A stretch of 64,000 bases of DNA, from the NCBI GenBank assembly GCA_903911145.1, contig CAIWCD010000013.1:62001-126000 (forward strand). Direction: 5' to 3'. Shown here piece by piece: positions 14,818-22,837 of this stretch (its first letter is position 1; each line of letters begins with the position of its first letter). The notes beneath the pieces are model-generated. The model did no database searches, was not told the DNA's origin, and saw only the letters and a list, made by a program, of their open reading frames with translations. The stretch comes from an uncultured delta proteobacterium. Lineage in GTDB: Bacteria; Myxococcota; Myxococcia; Myxococcales; 40CM-4-68-19. The position numbers were made by a program, and so were the translations under genes.

Positions 14818-15345
14818 ATGCGCGTGCAGGATTCCCTCGTGCTCGCAGCTCTCCATCCGTTCCTCATCCATTTCGCGATCGGACTGTTGCTCGTCGGTCC
14901 CGCGATGGACACGATCGGGCTGCTGCTGCGCCGTGAGACGCTGCTGCTCACAGGCCGATGGAACGCGATCATCGGCGCGGCGATCCTCGTGCTCGTCGAG
15001 CTGACAGGCTTCGCGGCAGAGGCGGAGCTCGGGCCGCACAGCGCTGCGGGCGAAGCGCTGCTCCACCTGCACGCGGCCCTCGGACATCTCTGCGTTGCGA
15101 TCTGGGTGCCGGTCGCGCTCTGGCGCGCGCTGGTGAAGTCGGTGCTACCGGTCCGGCTGCGCACTCTCTATCTCGTGCTCAGCTACACGGGCGCAGCGCT
15201 CATCTTCTCGCAAGCGGCACTCGGTGCGACGCTCGTCTATCGCCACGGAGTTGGACTCAACGCAGCCGCGCGTGCCGAACCGATGGTCCACCGGCCCGCC
15301 GCACCGGGCGCGATCGATCATCCGGAGTTGGTGCCGAAGAATTAG
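14818..15345 (+). CDS. DUF2231-type membrane protein
   Basis: A 175-residue integral membrane protein with about four helices. The N-terminal LHPFLIHFAIGLLLVGPAMD with conserved His-Pro and His residues, LTGRWNAIIGAAILVLVELT and HAALGHLCVAIWVPVALW resemble DUF2231 proteins, which may bind haem. No enzymatic role is assignable. It follows the response regulator gene by 47 bases and may be co-transcribed. Its stop codon (TAG, 15343-15345) is the first base overlap with a palindromic repeat. Confidence 0.75.
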   Translation: MRVQDSLVLAALHPFLIHFAIGLLLVGPAMDTIGLLLRRETLLLTGRWNAIIGAAILVLVELTGFAAEAELGPHSAAGEALLHLHAALGHLCVAIWVPVALWRALVKSVLPVRLRTLYLVLSYTGAALIFSQAALGATLVYRHGVGLNAAARAEPMVHRPAAPGAIDHPELVPKN

Positions 15346-15360
15346 TTGCTTCGTGCAACC
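15345..15360. repeat. Palindromic repeat between convergent genes (family member i)
   Basis: GTTGCTTCGTGCAACC is a stem GTTGC/GCAAC with a short loop. Its reverse complement (GGTTGCACGAAGCAAC) recurs exactly at 38545-38560. The flank CATTTCAGCGC matches the flank CATTTCAGGGC of the repeat at 59481-59536. Confidence 0.6.
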
Positions 15361-15363
15361 ATT

Positions 15364-16932
15364 TCAGCGCGGCGCAATCGGCGTCGTCGCAAAGCCTTGC
15401 TGGGCGCGGGCCTCATCTTCGAGATGGATCATCGCCGCGAGCACGCGATGCTCTTCCCACGGCCGCCCAATCACCTGCACGCCGACGGGCAGGCCCGCGC
15501 TGCCTTCGTCGATCGCCGTCGCCATCTTCGCGAGCCGCGACGCAACTGGAGCGCGTGTCGTCTCGCCCGCGCGCACGGTCGTGAACGGGAACACGCCCGC
15601 GGGCAGCTGCAGCACATTGAAGATCGACGCGTAGGCACCGCCGGGCATGAACTCACGCGTCGACGTGTGCTGCGCCGCTGGCGTCGAGAACGGCGGGCAG
15701 ATGAGCAGATCGATCTCCTGCTTCGCCATTGCGTCGAGGAACGTCTGGCGTGCCGCGCGCACCTGCGCCGTGAGCGACCAGAACTCCTGCACGGGCCTGC
15801 GGCCGAGGCGCTCGATCACCTCGGCGACTTTCGGGTCGCCATTCCTGCGCATCAGATGCGCTGCGATCGCGCGCAGGCCGCGGCCGAGACGGAAGTTGCG
15901 CAGCAGCGTGCCGACCACCTCGTCCTTCGCGCCGCCAGCAAGTGCGCGCGTCACCGTCGCGCCGCCGTCCGAGCCGACCGCGCTCGCTTGAAATGCATAG
16001 AGGCTGACGACGTCCGGGATCTCGAACGGCATCACGCTGCACCCCGCGCTTCGCAGGAACTGCGCGGCCTGGTCGACAGCGCGCGTGATCGCCTGCGACG
16101 GCGCGACGAAGAACGGCCCCGGTGCCACGACACCGATGCGCAGGCTCTTCACGTCGATCGTCTCCGGATTCGTCCACGCAATCGGAGGCACGCGTCCATC
16201 GGCCTGGGCCATCCAGTGCGGATCGAGCGTCGAAAACCAGAGTGCAAGGTCGCGAGAGGTTCGCGCCATCGGCCCCGGCATTCCGCGCACCGCTTCCTGG
16301 CCCGGTAGACCGGTCTGACAACCGCGCGCGGGAATTCGATCGAGCGTCGGCTTGAGCCCTGCGGTCCCCGTGAAGTGCGCGGGCACGCGAATCGATCCGC
16401 CGAGATCGCTGCCGAGACCAAGCGGAGAAAGGCCCGCAGCGATCGCAGCCGATTCGCCGCCCGACGATCCGCCCGGCGTCCGCTTGAGATCGAACGGGTT
16501 GTTGACCGCGCCCCAGATCGGATTTCGCGATTCGTACGAGAGCAACAGCTGCGGCGTATTCGTGCGGCCGAGTATGACTGCGGAGTTCTCGCGCAGATGC
16601 TCGACGAGCGCCGCGTCTCGCGTGGCCTTGCTCGCGAGACGAGATGGAATGCCCAACGTCGTCGGCCTGCCCGCGATGTCGAAGCACTCCTTCACCGTCA
16701 CGGGCAAACCGTGCAACGGCGACTTCGCCTCGCCGCGCGATCGCGTCTCGTCGGCTCTGGTGGCTGCCGCGAGCGCTTCGTCGCGCAACACCTCGGTGAA
16801 CGCGTGCAGCGCGCCATCGTGCTCGGCGATGCGATCGAGATGCGCCTGCGTCACTTCGCGCGAGCTGACTTCCTTCTTCGCGAGCAGGGAACTGAGCTGC
16901 GTGGCGGAGAGGCTCCAGAGCGGTTCGGACAT
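15364..16932 (-). CDS. Amidase signature family enzyme
   Basis: A 522-residue amidase. The Ser-cisSer-Lys triad is visible: Lys in LPVTVKECFDIAGRP, the Gly/Ser-rich loop RTPGGSSGGESAAIAAGLSP and the nucleophile segment GLGSDLGGSIRVPAHFTG. The N-terminal SLSATQLSSLLAKKEVSSRE is typical of the family. It hydrolyses amide bonds of small substrates; the specificity is unknown. It lacks GatB/GatC neighbours, so it is probably not GatA. It converges with the DUF2231 gene; a palindromic repeat separates them. Confidence 0.9.
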   Translation of the reverse strand: MSEPLWSLSATQLSSLLAKKEVSSREVTQAHLDRIAEHDGALHAFTEVLRDEALAAATRADETRSRGEAKSPLHGLPVTVKECFDIAGRPTTLGIPSRLASKATRDAALVEHLRENSAVILGRTNTPQLLLSYESRNPIWGAVNNPFDLKRTPGGSSGGESAAIAAGLSPLGLGSDLGGSIRVPAHFTGTAGLKPTLDRIPARGCQTGLPGQEAVRGMPGPMARTSRDLALWFSTLDPHWMAQADGRVPPIAWTNPETIDVKSLRIGVVAPGPFFVAPSQAITRAVDQAAQFLRSAGCSVMPFEIPDVVSLYAFQASAVGSDGGATVTRALAGGAKDEVVGTLLRNFRLGRGLRAIAAHLMRRNGDPKVAEVIERLGRRPVQEFWSLTAQVRAARQTFLDAMAKQEIDLLICPPFSTPAAQHTSTREFMPGGAYASIFNVLQLPAGVFPFTTVRAGETTRAPVASRLAKMATAIDEGSAGLPVGVQVIGRPWEEHRVLAAMIHLEDEARAQQGFATTPIAPR

Positions 16933-16941
16933 GCCGAGACT

Positions 16942-18513
16942 CTAGCGTCGTGCGTGCGTGGGGCTGCGTCCCGCGAGCTGGATCGCCGGCACCACGAGCG
17001 AGCGCGAGTGTCCGCCGTGCTCCGCCGTCACGCGCAGCGAGACGACGCCGATCAGTCCGAAGACGACCACGCCCAGGCCCATCCAGCTCCAGATTGCCGA
17101 GCGGCCCGCCGACTTGCGCTTGGTGCGCGGAGCGAGCTCCATCACGGGCGAGAGGCCCGCGAGACGCTCGAGCACGTGCGCGAGTTCCAGCGCGCTGTGC
17201 GGGCGCTTGCTCGGCTCGAGCTCGAGGCAGCGCTCGACGAGCTGATCCCAATCGGACGAGAGCTGCGGCACGACCTTCGACGGCGCGGGGAAGCGGCCAA
17301 CCGGCAGTTCGCCCGTCAGCAGCTCGTACGTCATCACGCCGAACGAGTAGAGATCGGCGCGCAGGTCGACATGCTTGGCGTCCTTGCGCTGCTCGGGCGC
17401 CATGTAGTTCGCGGTGCCCATCGCGACGTTGCTCTGCGTGAGGCACTCCGCGCCCTGCACGTAGAGACCGGCGAGGCCGAAGTCGAGCACCTTCGTCTTC
17501 TGATCCGACTGCACGATCACGTTGTCCGGCTTGAGATCCCGATGCACGACGCCGCGCGCGTGCGCATAGGCGAGCGCGTGCGCGACCTGCGAGAGGAGCT
17601 TCGCGAGCAGTCGCGGAGACGGACGATTCTGATGCGCGAACGTGCGCAGCGAAACGCCATCGATCAGCTCCATCGAGATCCAGCAGTGCGGACCGCTGCG
17701 GCCGCGATCGAGAAGACGCACGATGCCGGGATGATCGAGCTGCGCCATCGCAGACGCCTCGCGCTCGAACCGCTTCACGTAGTCGGGAACGACGGCGAGC
17801 GACTGCGAGAGGACCTTCACCGCGAGAGGACGACCGTCGCTCTTGTTGCAGCGATAGACCTCGCCCATGCCTCCCTGCCCGATGCGCTCGAGGACGGTGA
17901 AGCCATCGATGTGCGGCAGAATGGGAGCCGGCGCGGGTGCGCGCTCCGGAGTCGTCTCGACCACAGCAGGCTTGGCCGGCGCGTTCGGCGCACGCACGAC
18001 AGCGAGCGGGCGCACCGGTTCCACTGCGCGAGGAGCGGCGAGAGCTGCACCGTCATCCTTGCGAATGACTTCGATGGGACGCGCGGGATTTTCACGCGCC
18101 GCGAAATTCTGCGTGAGCGGCTGGGCCGCGACAGGAGCGGGCCGCGGCGCTTGCGCCTTGTTCATCTGCGGATCCGACGGAAGCGTCTTCGCATCGCCGA
18201 GGCCCAGCTCATCCCACTTCGGCGCGGAGGCCTCCGGCCAGATCGGCTGCTCGACGAGCTGCTTCGACGGCGCAGCCCACGCGGGATCCTGCCCGATGAG
18301 CGGCTGCGCGTTCGGCTGCACCACAGGCGGAGGCGGCGTCTTGCGCCGCTCGGTCGCGACCGGCCGACTGACCTGAAAACGCACGCCACAGCGCGCACAG
18401 CGGACGAGCGCACCGGCCACGAACGTGCTGACATCTGCACGCGCCTCGCAGTTCGGGCACCGCTGAATGATCCGTGCTCGCGGGTCCGGCGTGTTCGCAG
18501 GCTGCTCGGCCAT
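16942..18513 (-). CDS. Ser/Thr protein kinase with N-terminal zinc ribbon and C-terminal membrane helix
   Basis: A 523-residue Hanks-type kinase. An MJ0042-type zinc ribbon (CPNC at about residue 20 and CARCGVRFQV) precedes a Pro/Ala-rich linker to about residue 195. The kinase domain (about 203-455) has RIGQGGMGEVYRC, the ATP Lys in LAVKVLSQ, VVHRDLKPDNVIV, VLDFGLAGL and YMAPEQRKD. A single membrane helix (WMGLGVVVFGLIGVVSL, about 478-497) lies near the C-terminus, so the catalytic part is cytoplasmic. The next gene upstream on the same strand encodes a zinc-ribbon/FHA/cyclase protein that could be its partner. Confidence 0.93.
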   Translation of the reverse strand: MAEQPANTPDPRARIIQRCPNCEARADVSTFVAGALVRCARCGVRFQVSRPVATERRKTPPPPVVQPNAQPLIGQDPAWAAPSKQLVEQPIWPEASAPKWDELGLGDAKTLPSDPQMNKAQAPRPAPVAAQPLTQNFAARENPARPIEVIRKDDGAALAAPRAVEPVRPLAVVRAPNAPAKPAVVETTPERAPAPAPILPHIDGFTVLERIGQGGMGEVYRCNKSDGRPLAVKVLSQSLAVVPDYVKRFEREASAMAQLDHPGIVRLLDRGRSGPHCWISMELIDGVSLRTFAHQNRPSPRLLAKLLSQVAHALAYAHARGVVHRDLKPDNVIVQSDQKTKVLDFGLAGLYVQGAECLTQSNVAMGTANYMAPEQRKDAKHVDLRADLYSFGVMTYELLTGELPVGRFPAPSKVVPQLSSDWDQLVERCLELEPSKRPHSALELAHVLERLAGLSPVMELAPRTKRKSAGRSAIWSWMGLGVVVFGLIGVVSLRVTAEHGGHSRSLVVPAIQLAGRSPTHARR

Positions 18514-18604
18514 CGATCCTCCAGGTTACGTACTGCGTTCGATCCCCGCACATTGGCTCGCGCGATCAGGAGCGCAAGTTTTTGACGACATTTTTTTCAG
18601 GAAT

Positions 18605-18634
18605 GTTTGCAGCGCCGATCGGCGCGCTGCAAAC
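18605..18634. promoter_or_regulatory. Large inverted repeat upstream of the kinase gene
   Basis: GTTTGCAGCGC (18605-18615) and GCGCTGCAAAC (18624-18634) form a perfect 11-base stem with an 8-base loop. It lies in the 200-base gap between the cyclase stop and the kinase start. On the minus strand it is followed by an A-rich run rather than T, so it is more likely an operator or processing site than a terminator. Confidence 0.45.
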
Positions 18635-18713
18635 GGCGCAGGGACCGGACGGGGGGGCGAAGTGAATGCAGTGACGATCGATTGATGCGCGAGGGCTCTG
18701 CCGGACAGCGCGG

Positions 18714-20624
18714 CTACAGCGCTTCCTTCACTTTGAAGATCTCGACGGGCTGCTCGCGGTTCTTCACTTTTGCGGGCGGCAGCGGCTCGAGGACGAAGCG
18801 ATCCATGCCGGCCTTTGCGGCGCAGTCGGCGGAGATGATCACCTCTTCGGCCTGGGCAAGGCTGCAGAGGCGCGAGGCGAGGTTCACGCCGTCGCCGATC
18901 GCGGTGTAGCTGAGTGCCTTCGAAGAGCCCATGTTGCCGACGACGACGGTGCCAGTGTGCACACCGATGCCGGCCTTGAGCGGGCTCTTGCCGGCAGCGA
19001 TGCGGCCCTCGTTGAACTCGACAATCTTCTGCTGCATCTTCACTGCGGCCTGCACGGCATGGAGCGCGTCGTCAGAGCGGCGCACGGGCGCGCCCCAGAG
19101 CGCCATGATCGCGTCGCCGATGAACTTGTCGAGGATGCCGTTGTGCTCGAACACGATATCGACCATCAGCTCGAAGTAGTCGTTGAGCATCCGCACCACC
19201 TCTTGAGCGGGCATCTTTTCGCTCATCGAAGTGAAGCCGCGGATGTCGCAGAAGAGGATCGTGATCTCGGTGAGCGCGCCGCCCTTGGAGAGTTCGAGCG
19301 CACCTCGCGCCGCCTGCTCGACGAGCGCGGGAGAGAGAAAACGTGAGAGCTGCGCGCGCTGCTCGGCCTCGCGTTCGAGCGCGCGCGCGTACTCGGAGTT
19401 CTCGAGCGCGACCGAGGCCTGCGCGGCGATCGCGGAGAGCACCTCGAGATCCTTGGGAATGAACGCGCCAATCCGCTCGCGCGAATCGAGAAACATGATC
19501 CCCTTGACGTCGTCGCCCGAGAGCAGTGGCACGGCCATCGCCGACCGCACGCCGAGCGCAATGATGCTCTGGCTAGCGGAGAGTCGATCGTCGGCGAGTG
19601 CGTCGCTCGTCAGCACGCCCTTCTTCGTCTCCTGCACCACCTTCAGCAGCGTGTCGGAGACGAGCACCTTGCCCTGCCCCTCCTTGCGCTGGCGCATCGC
19701 CTGGATCACCAGCTCGCCGGAGACGGAATCGCGCAGGAGGATGACGCCGTTGTCGGCGGGGATCAGATCGAAGGCGATCTCGAGGATTCGCTTGAGCAGC
19801 TGATCGAGATCGCGCTCGAGGCGAACGTACTGGCTGAACTCGTGCCCGACGCGCAGACGTTCGTAGTCGCGGCGCAGCTGGTTGACGTCCTTGATCTGCT
19901 CGACCGGCGAGAAGGAGGCCTTCGCGTCGACCCGCGCGACCACGCCCTCGAGTTCGCCCGTCGTGTTGGCTTTCGAATCGGAGACGATCTCGGCGAGTTT
20001 CGGCTTTCCCTGGCCGCGCCGGAAAACCATCTTGCTCGTGCCGACGACCACCTCCTCGCCGTCCTTGAGCGGCGTGGGTCCGAAGATGCGGCGCGCGTTG
20101 ACATAGGTGCCGTTCGACGAGCCGAGATCGCTCAGCACGTATTGGCCGCTCTGGAAATCGATCTGCGAATGCTTGCGCGAAACCTCGCGGTCGACGAGGC
20201 GCACAGTGGCCTGCGTGCTGCGGCCGATCACGCTCTGCTTCTCGAGCGTGAACTCCGAGGCGGGGCCGGTCATCCCCATCAACACCATCCGCGCGCCGCT
20301 CTCGTCGATGGTCACCGGCACGACGGCCTTGGGACGCGCCGGGGGGGGCACGCTCACGTACGAGGCAACGGGCTTGAGCGGCGGAATCGACTGCTTCGGA
20401 CTCGGCGCTGCAGGCGCCGGCGGGATGCGTAGGACGGGACTCGAGCCGGCCGGCTTCGCAGGTCGCGGTGGCGTGGTCGGGCCAGCGCGCAATGGAGCGC
20501 GAGAGTAGTTCGTCGGCTCATCCTCGATGGTGAACGCGGGCTCGTCGCGGCGATCGGCGCCACAGGCCGGGCAGCGGGCATGGGCGGGCGCGAACTCGCG
20601 ACGGCATGAGGAGCAGACAGGCAC
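18714..20624 (-). CDS. Class III nucleotide cyclase with zinc ribbon, FHA and GAF domains
   Basis: A 636-residue signalling protein. Domains in order are an N-terminal zinc ribbon (CSSCRREFAPAHARCPACG), a Pro-rich linker, an FHA phosphothreonine-binding domain (about 117-200: IGRSTQATVRL, SRKHSQIDF, LSDLGSSNGTYVNARR), a GAF domain (about 278-430) and a class III cyclase domain (about 450-630). The cyclase has the metal-binding ILFCDIRGFTSMSEKM, KFIGDAIMALWGAP and GIGVHTGTVVVGNMGS. It should make cAMP or cGMP in response to GAF ligand binding and/or recruitment to a phosphoprotein. The kinase gene follows on the same strand 200 bases away. Confidence 0.92.
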   Translation of the reverse strand: MPVCSSCRREFAPAHARCPACGADRRDEPAFTIEDEPTNYSRAPLRAGPTTPPRPAKPAGSSPVLRIPPAPAAPSPKQSIPPLKPVASYVSVPPPARPKAVVPVTIDESGARMVLMGMTGPASEFTLEKQSVIGRSTQATVRLVDREVSRKHSQIDFQSGQYVLSDLGSSNGTYVNARRIFGPTPLKDGEEVVVGTSKMVFRRGQGKPKLAEIVSDSKANTTGELEGVVARVDAKASFSPVEQIKDVNQLRRDYERLRVGHEFSQYVRLERDLDQLLKRILEIAFDLIPADNGVILLRDSVSGELVIQAMRQRKEGQGKVLVSDTLLKVVQETKKGVLTSDALADDRLSASQSIIALGVRSAMAVPLLSGDDVKGIMFLDSRERIGAFIPKDLEVLSAIAAQASVALENSEYARALEREAEQRAQLSRFLSPALVEQAARGALELSKGGALTEITILFCDIRGFTSMSEKMPAQEVVRMLNDYFELMVDIVFEHNGILDKFIGDAIMALWGAPVRRSDDALHAVQAAVKMQQKIVEFNEGRIAAGKSPLKAGIGVHTGTVVVGNMGSSKALSYTAIGDGVNLASRLCSLAQAEEVIISADCAAKAGMDRFVLEPLPPAKVKNREQPVEIFKVKEAL

Positions 20625-20749
20625 GCGCTTTTCCAGCCTCCACAGAGGGTCAAACAGCGACCGCGGACTGTACCATCGCAGGGCCAGTGAAGTCGCGCGG
20701 CCTGCGCGCGACCCTTGCGCTGCGCTCTCTGACCTGTTACGCGCGCCCT

Positions 20750-22507
20750 GTGAAAATCAAGCAGCGACCGGAAGATTTCGTGGTGCGCGAAGGCGCGAAT
20801 TACGAAGCCCAGGCCGATGGCCCTGTCTGGGTCTATCGAATGGACAAGCAGAAAGTCTCCACGCTGCAGGCGCTCGATCGCCTCGGCAAGGAGTTCGGCG
20901 TGCGTCGGCGCGCGCTCTCCGTCTGCGGGCTGAAAGACAAGCAGGGACGCACCGAGCAACTCGTCGGCGTCGAGGGCGGAGCGCTCGGAATGACCGAGGT
21001 CGTGCAGACCGGCGACATGCGTCTCACGCTGGTCGGGCGCGCGGCGAAACCTCTCTCGTCTCAAAACGTGACTGCAAATCGCTTCGAAGTCACCATTCGA
21101 GATCTGACGCGCGAAGAGGCTGCGCGCGTTCCCGAGAGCGCGAAGGAGGTCGAGCGCGTCGGCATCGTCAACTATTTCGACTCGCAGCGATTCGGCTTCC
21201 TCAAGCACGGCCAGGGCTTCATCGGCAAGCAGCTCATCCGCGGCGATTTCGAGGGCGCGCTGAAGTCGTTCCTCGCCACGCCCAGCGAACTCGATCGCAG
21301 CGACGATGCGAAGGTCAAGGCGTTCTGGCGCGACAACTGGGGACAGTGGCGCATGTTCGCGCCGCAGAAGGCCGGCGCCATCTACGCGCCGATGCTGCGC
21401 CGCCTGCGCCAGGACCCGATGGATTTCAAGGGCGCGTTCATGCACATCGAACGGCGCACGCGCATGATGACGCTCTTCGAGCTCCAGTCGTATCTGTGGA
21501 ACGAAGGGGTCCGTCGCTTCCTGCTCGGCATTCTCCCTCCGGCGGAACTGCTCGGCCTGCGCTACCAGGCAGGTGCGCTGATCTTCCCGCGCTCGATTCC
21601 GCCCGAGATGCGCGACGAGCTGAAGGACAAGACCTTCCCTCTGCTCGCGCACGATTCGACGTTCACCGATCCGCGCGTGCAGGCTGCGGCCGTCTCCGCG
21701 CTGCAATCGCAGGGTCTCGCGCTCTCGCACATGAAGGTGCCCGAGACGCCGCAACTCTTCTTCAAGCATGAGGAGCGGCCGCTCTTCGTCTTCCCGGGGA
21801 AGCTGCGCGTAAGCGAGGCGCGGCCCGATGAAATGAATCGCGGTTCATTGAAGCTGACGCTCTCGTTCACGCTGCCGCCCGGTGCCTACGCGACGCTCGT
21901 CGTGCGACGCGTGCTCTGGTTCGCGGCCGATGGCGTGCGCGAACTCGGGCCGCACGGGAGCGACGCGGCGAAGGCCAGCCGTGCCCGCGCGCGTGCGAAC
22001 GAGAAGCTCGGCGTGACTGCGCGTGAGCCGGAGCATGACGCCGACGAAGAGGCGAAGCCCGAGAAGGCGCGCAAGGCGCCGTACATCTCGAAGGCCAATC
22101 GCGCGCTCGCCGAACGCGCCGCCGCTGCGAATCCAAAATGGGGCCAGCCGGCACCGGAAGCGGCGCAGCTTGGCTTGTCGGACGATCTCGCAGAGCCGCG
22201 CCCAGCGCGGGCGAGCGCATCGCCAACTGCTCCCGCGAAGCACGCCGCGAGCAAACCGGCCACGCACGGTGCGAGCAAGTCAGCTGGAGCGAAACCGCTC
22301 GCGGTCGAGTCCGCCGAAGAGATCGATCGCGATGAAGATGACGCGACCGAAGAGGCGCCGCGCGTGTTCGTCGATCCGCGCAGCAACGGATTTCTCGCTC
22401 GACAGAAGATGCGCAAGGCCGCCAAGGAAGCGCGCCGGATCGAGATCGCCGCGAGCAAGAGCGCAGCGAAGCCGGGTGCGAAGAAGAGCCAGCCAAAGAG
22501 GAAGTAA
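20750..22507 (+). CDS. truD: tRNA pseudouridine synthase TruD with a long charged C-terminal tail
   Basis: TruD makes pseudouridine 13 in tRNA. Family signatures are IKQRPEDFVVREGANYEA, STLQALDRLGKEFGV, the catalytic Asp in CGLKDKQGRTEQLVGV, NRFEVTIRDL, IVNYFDSQRFG and SYLWNEGVRRFL. The GTG at 20750 (585 residues) is chosen because the conserved N-terminus starts there; a GTG at 20687 with AGGG in front is an alternative. After about residue 425 the protein has roughly 155 residues rich in Ala, Lys, Pro and Glu (EPEHDADEEAKPEKARKAPY; ending AKKSQPKRK), which normal TruD proteins of about 350 residues lack. The gene is divergent from the cyclase gene. Confidence 0.9.
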   Translation: MKIKQRPEDFVVREGANYEAQADGPVWVYRMDKQKVSTLQALDRLGKEFGVRRRALSVCGLKDKQGRTEQLVGVEGGALGMTEVVQTGDMRLTLVGRAAKPLSSQNVTANRFEVTIRDLTREEAARVPESAKEVERVGIVNYFDSQRFGFLKHGQGFIGKQLIRGDFEGALKSFLATPSELDRSDDAKVKAFWRDNWGQWRMFAPQKAGAIYAPMLRRLRQDPMDFKGAFMHIERRTRMMTLFELQSYLWNEGVRRFLLGILPPAELLGLRYQAGALIFPRSIPPEMRDELKDKTFPLLAHDSTFTDPRVQAAAVSALQSQGLALSHMKVPETPQLFFKHEERPLFVFPGKLRVSEARPDEMNRGSLKLTLSFTLPPGAYATLVVRRVLWFAADGVRELGPHGSDAAKASRARARANEKLGVTAREPEHDADEEAKPEKARKAPYISKANRALAERAAAANPKWGQPAPEAAQLGLSDDLAEPRPARASASPTAPAKHAASKPATHGASKSAGAKPLAVESAEEIDRDEDDATEEAPRVFVDPRSNGFLARQKMRKAAKEARRIEIAASKSAAKPGAKKSQPKRK

Positions 22508-22837
22508 CGCGGCTCAACCCGGCAGCGCTGCAACGCGAGAAGTGCCCGAATTTCTCTCGACGCATCTGGGCTTTTGACCGGTCGCCAAGGCGTGCGCGGC
22601 GTTGGTGCGCGGACGGGCAACATTTCGCTCAGCCCATCACGCTGCACGATCCTCTGATCGCGCCTCTGGTTCCGATAGCGCCCGGCTCCGGGAGCAAAAG
22701 GCGCGACCCGCGCGCGGAGACATTCATCTCGCAGGACGGACACGAACTCCGCGCGCTCCACACTGCTCGATCCCGATCGCGTCCCGGGACCGAGCAGAGC
22801 GTGTTGCCCGCCGCGCACCAACGCCGCGCGCGCCGCC
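22508..22837. other. Intergenic gap of 330 bases between convergent genes
   Basis: No convincing gene, RNA or terminator with a T-run is seen. Short G+C-rich palindromes such as GTCCCGGGAC (about 22783) are present but not distinctive. Confidence 0.5.

Noticed and set aside
15653-17446. Long minus-strand open frame across amidase and kinase genes
   Set aside because: It lies in another frame of two well-supported genes and its composition (Arg/Ala/Gly) is that of a shadow.
18605-18634. Rho-independent terminator of the cyclase gene
   Set aside because: The 11-base stem is strong, but on the cyclase strand it is followed by ATTCCTGAAAAAAA, not by a T-run.
21835-21860. Small inverted repeat ATGAA-TCGCGG-TTCAT in truD
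   Set aside because: It encodes a normal conserved-looking segment (DEMNRGSLKL) and has only 5-base arms, so it is likely chance.
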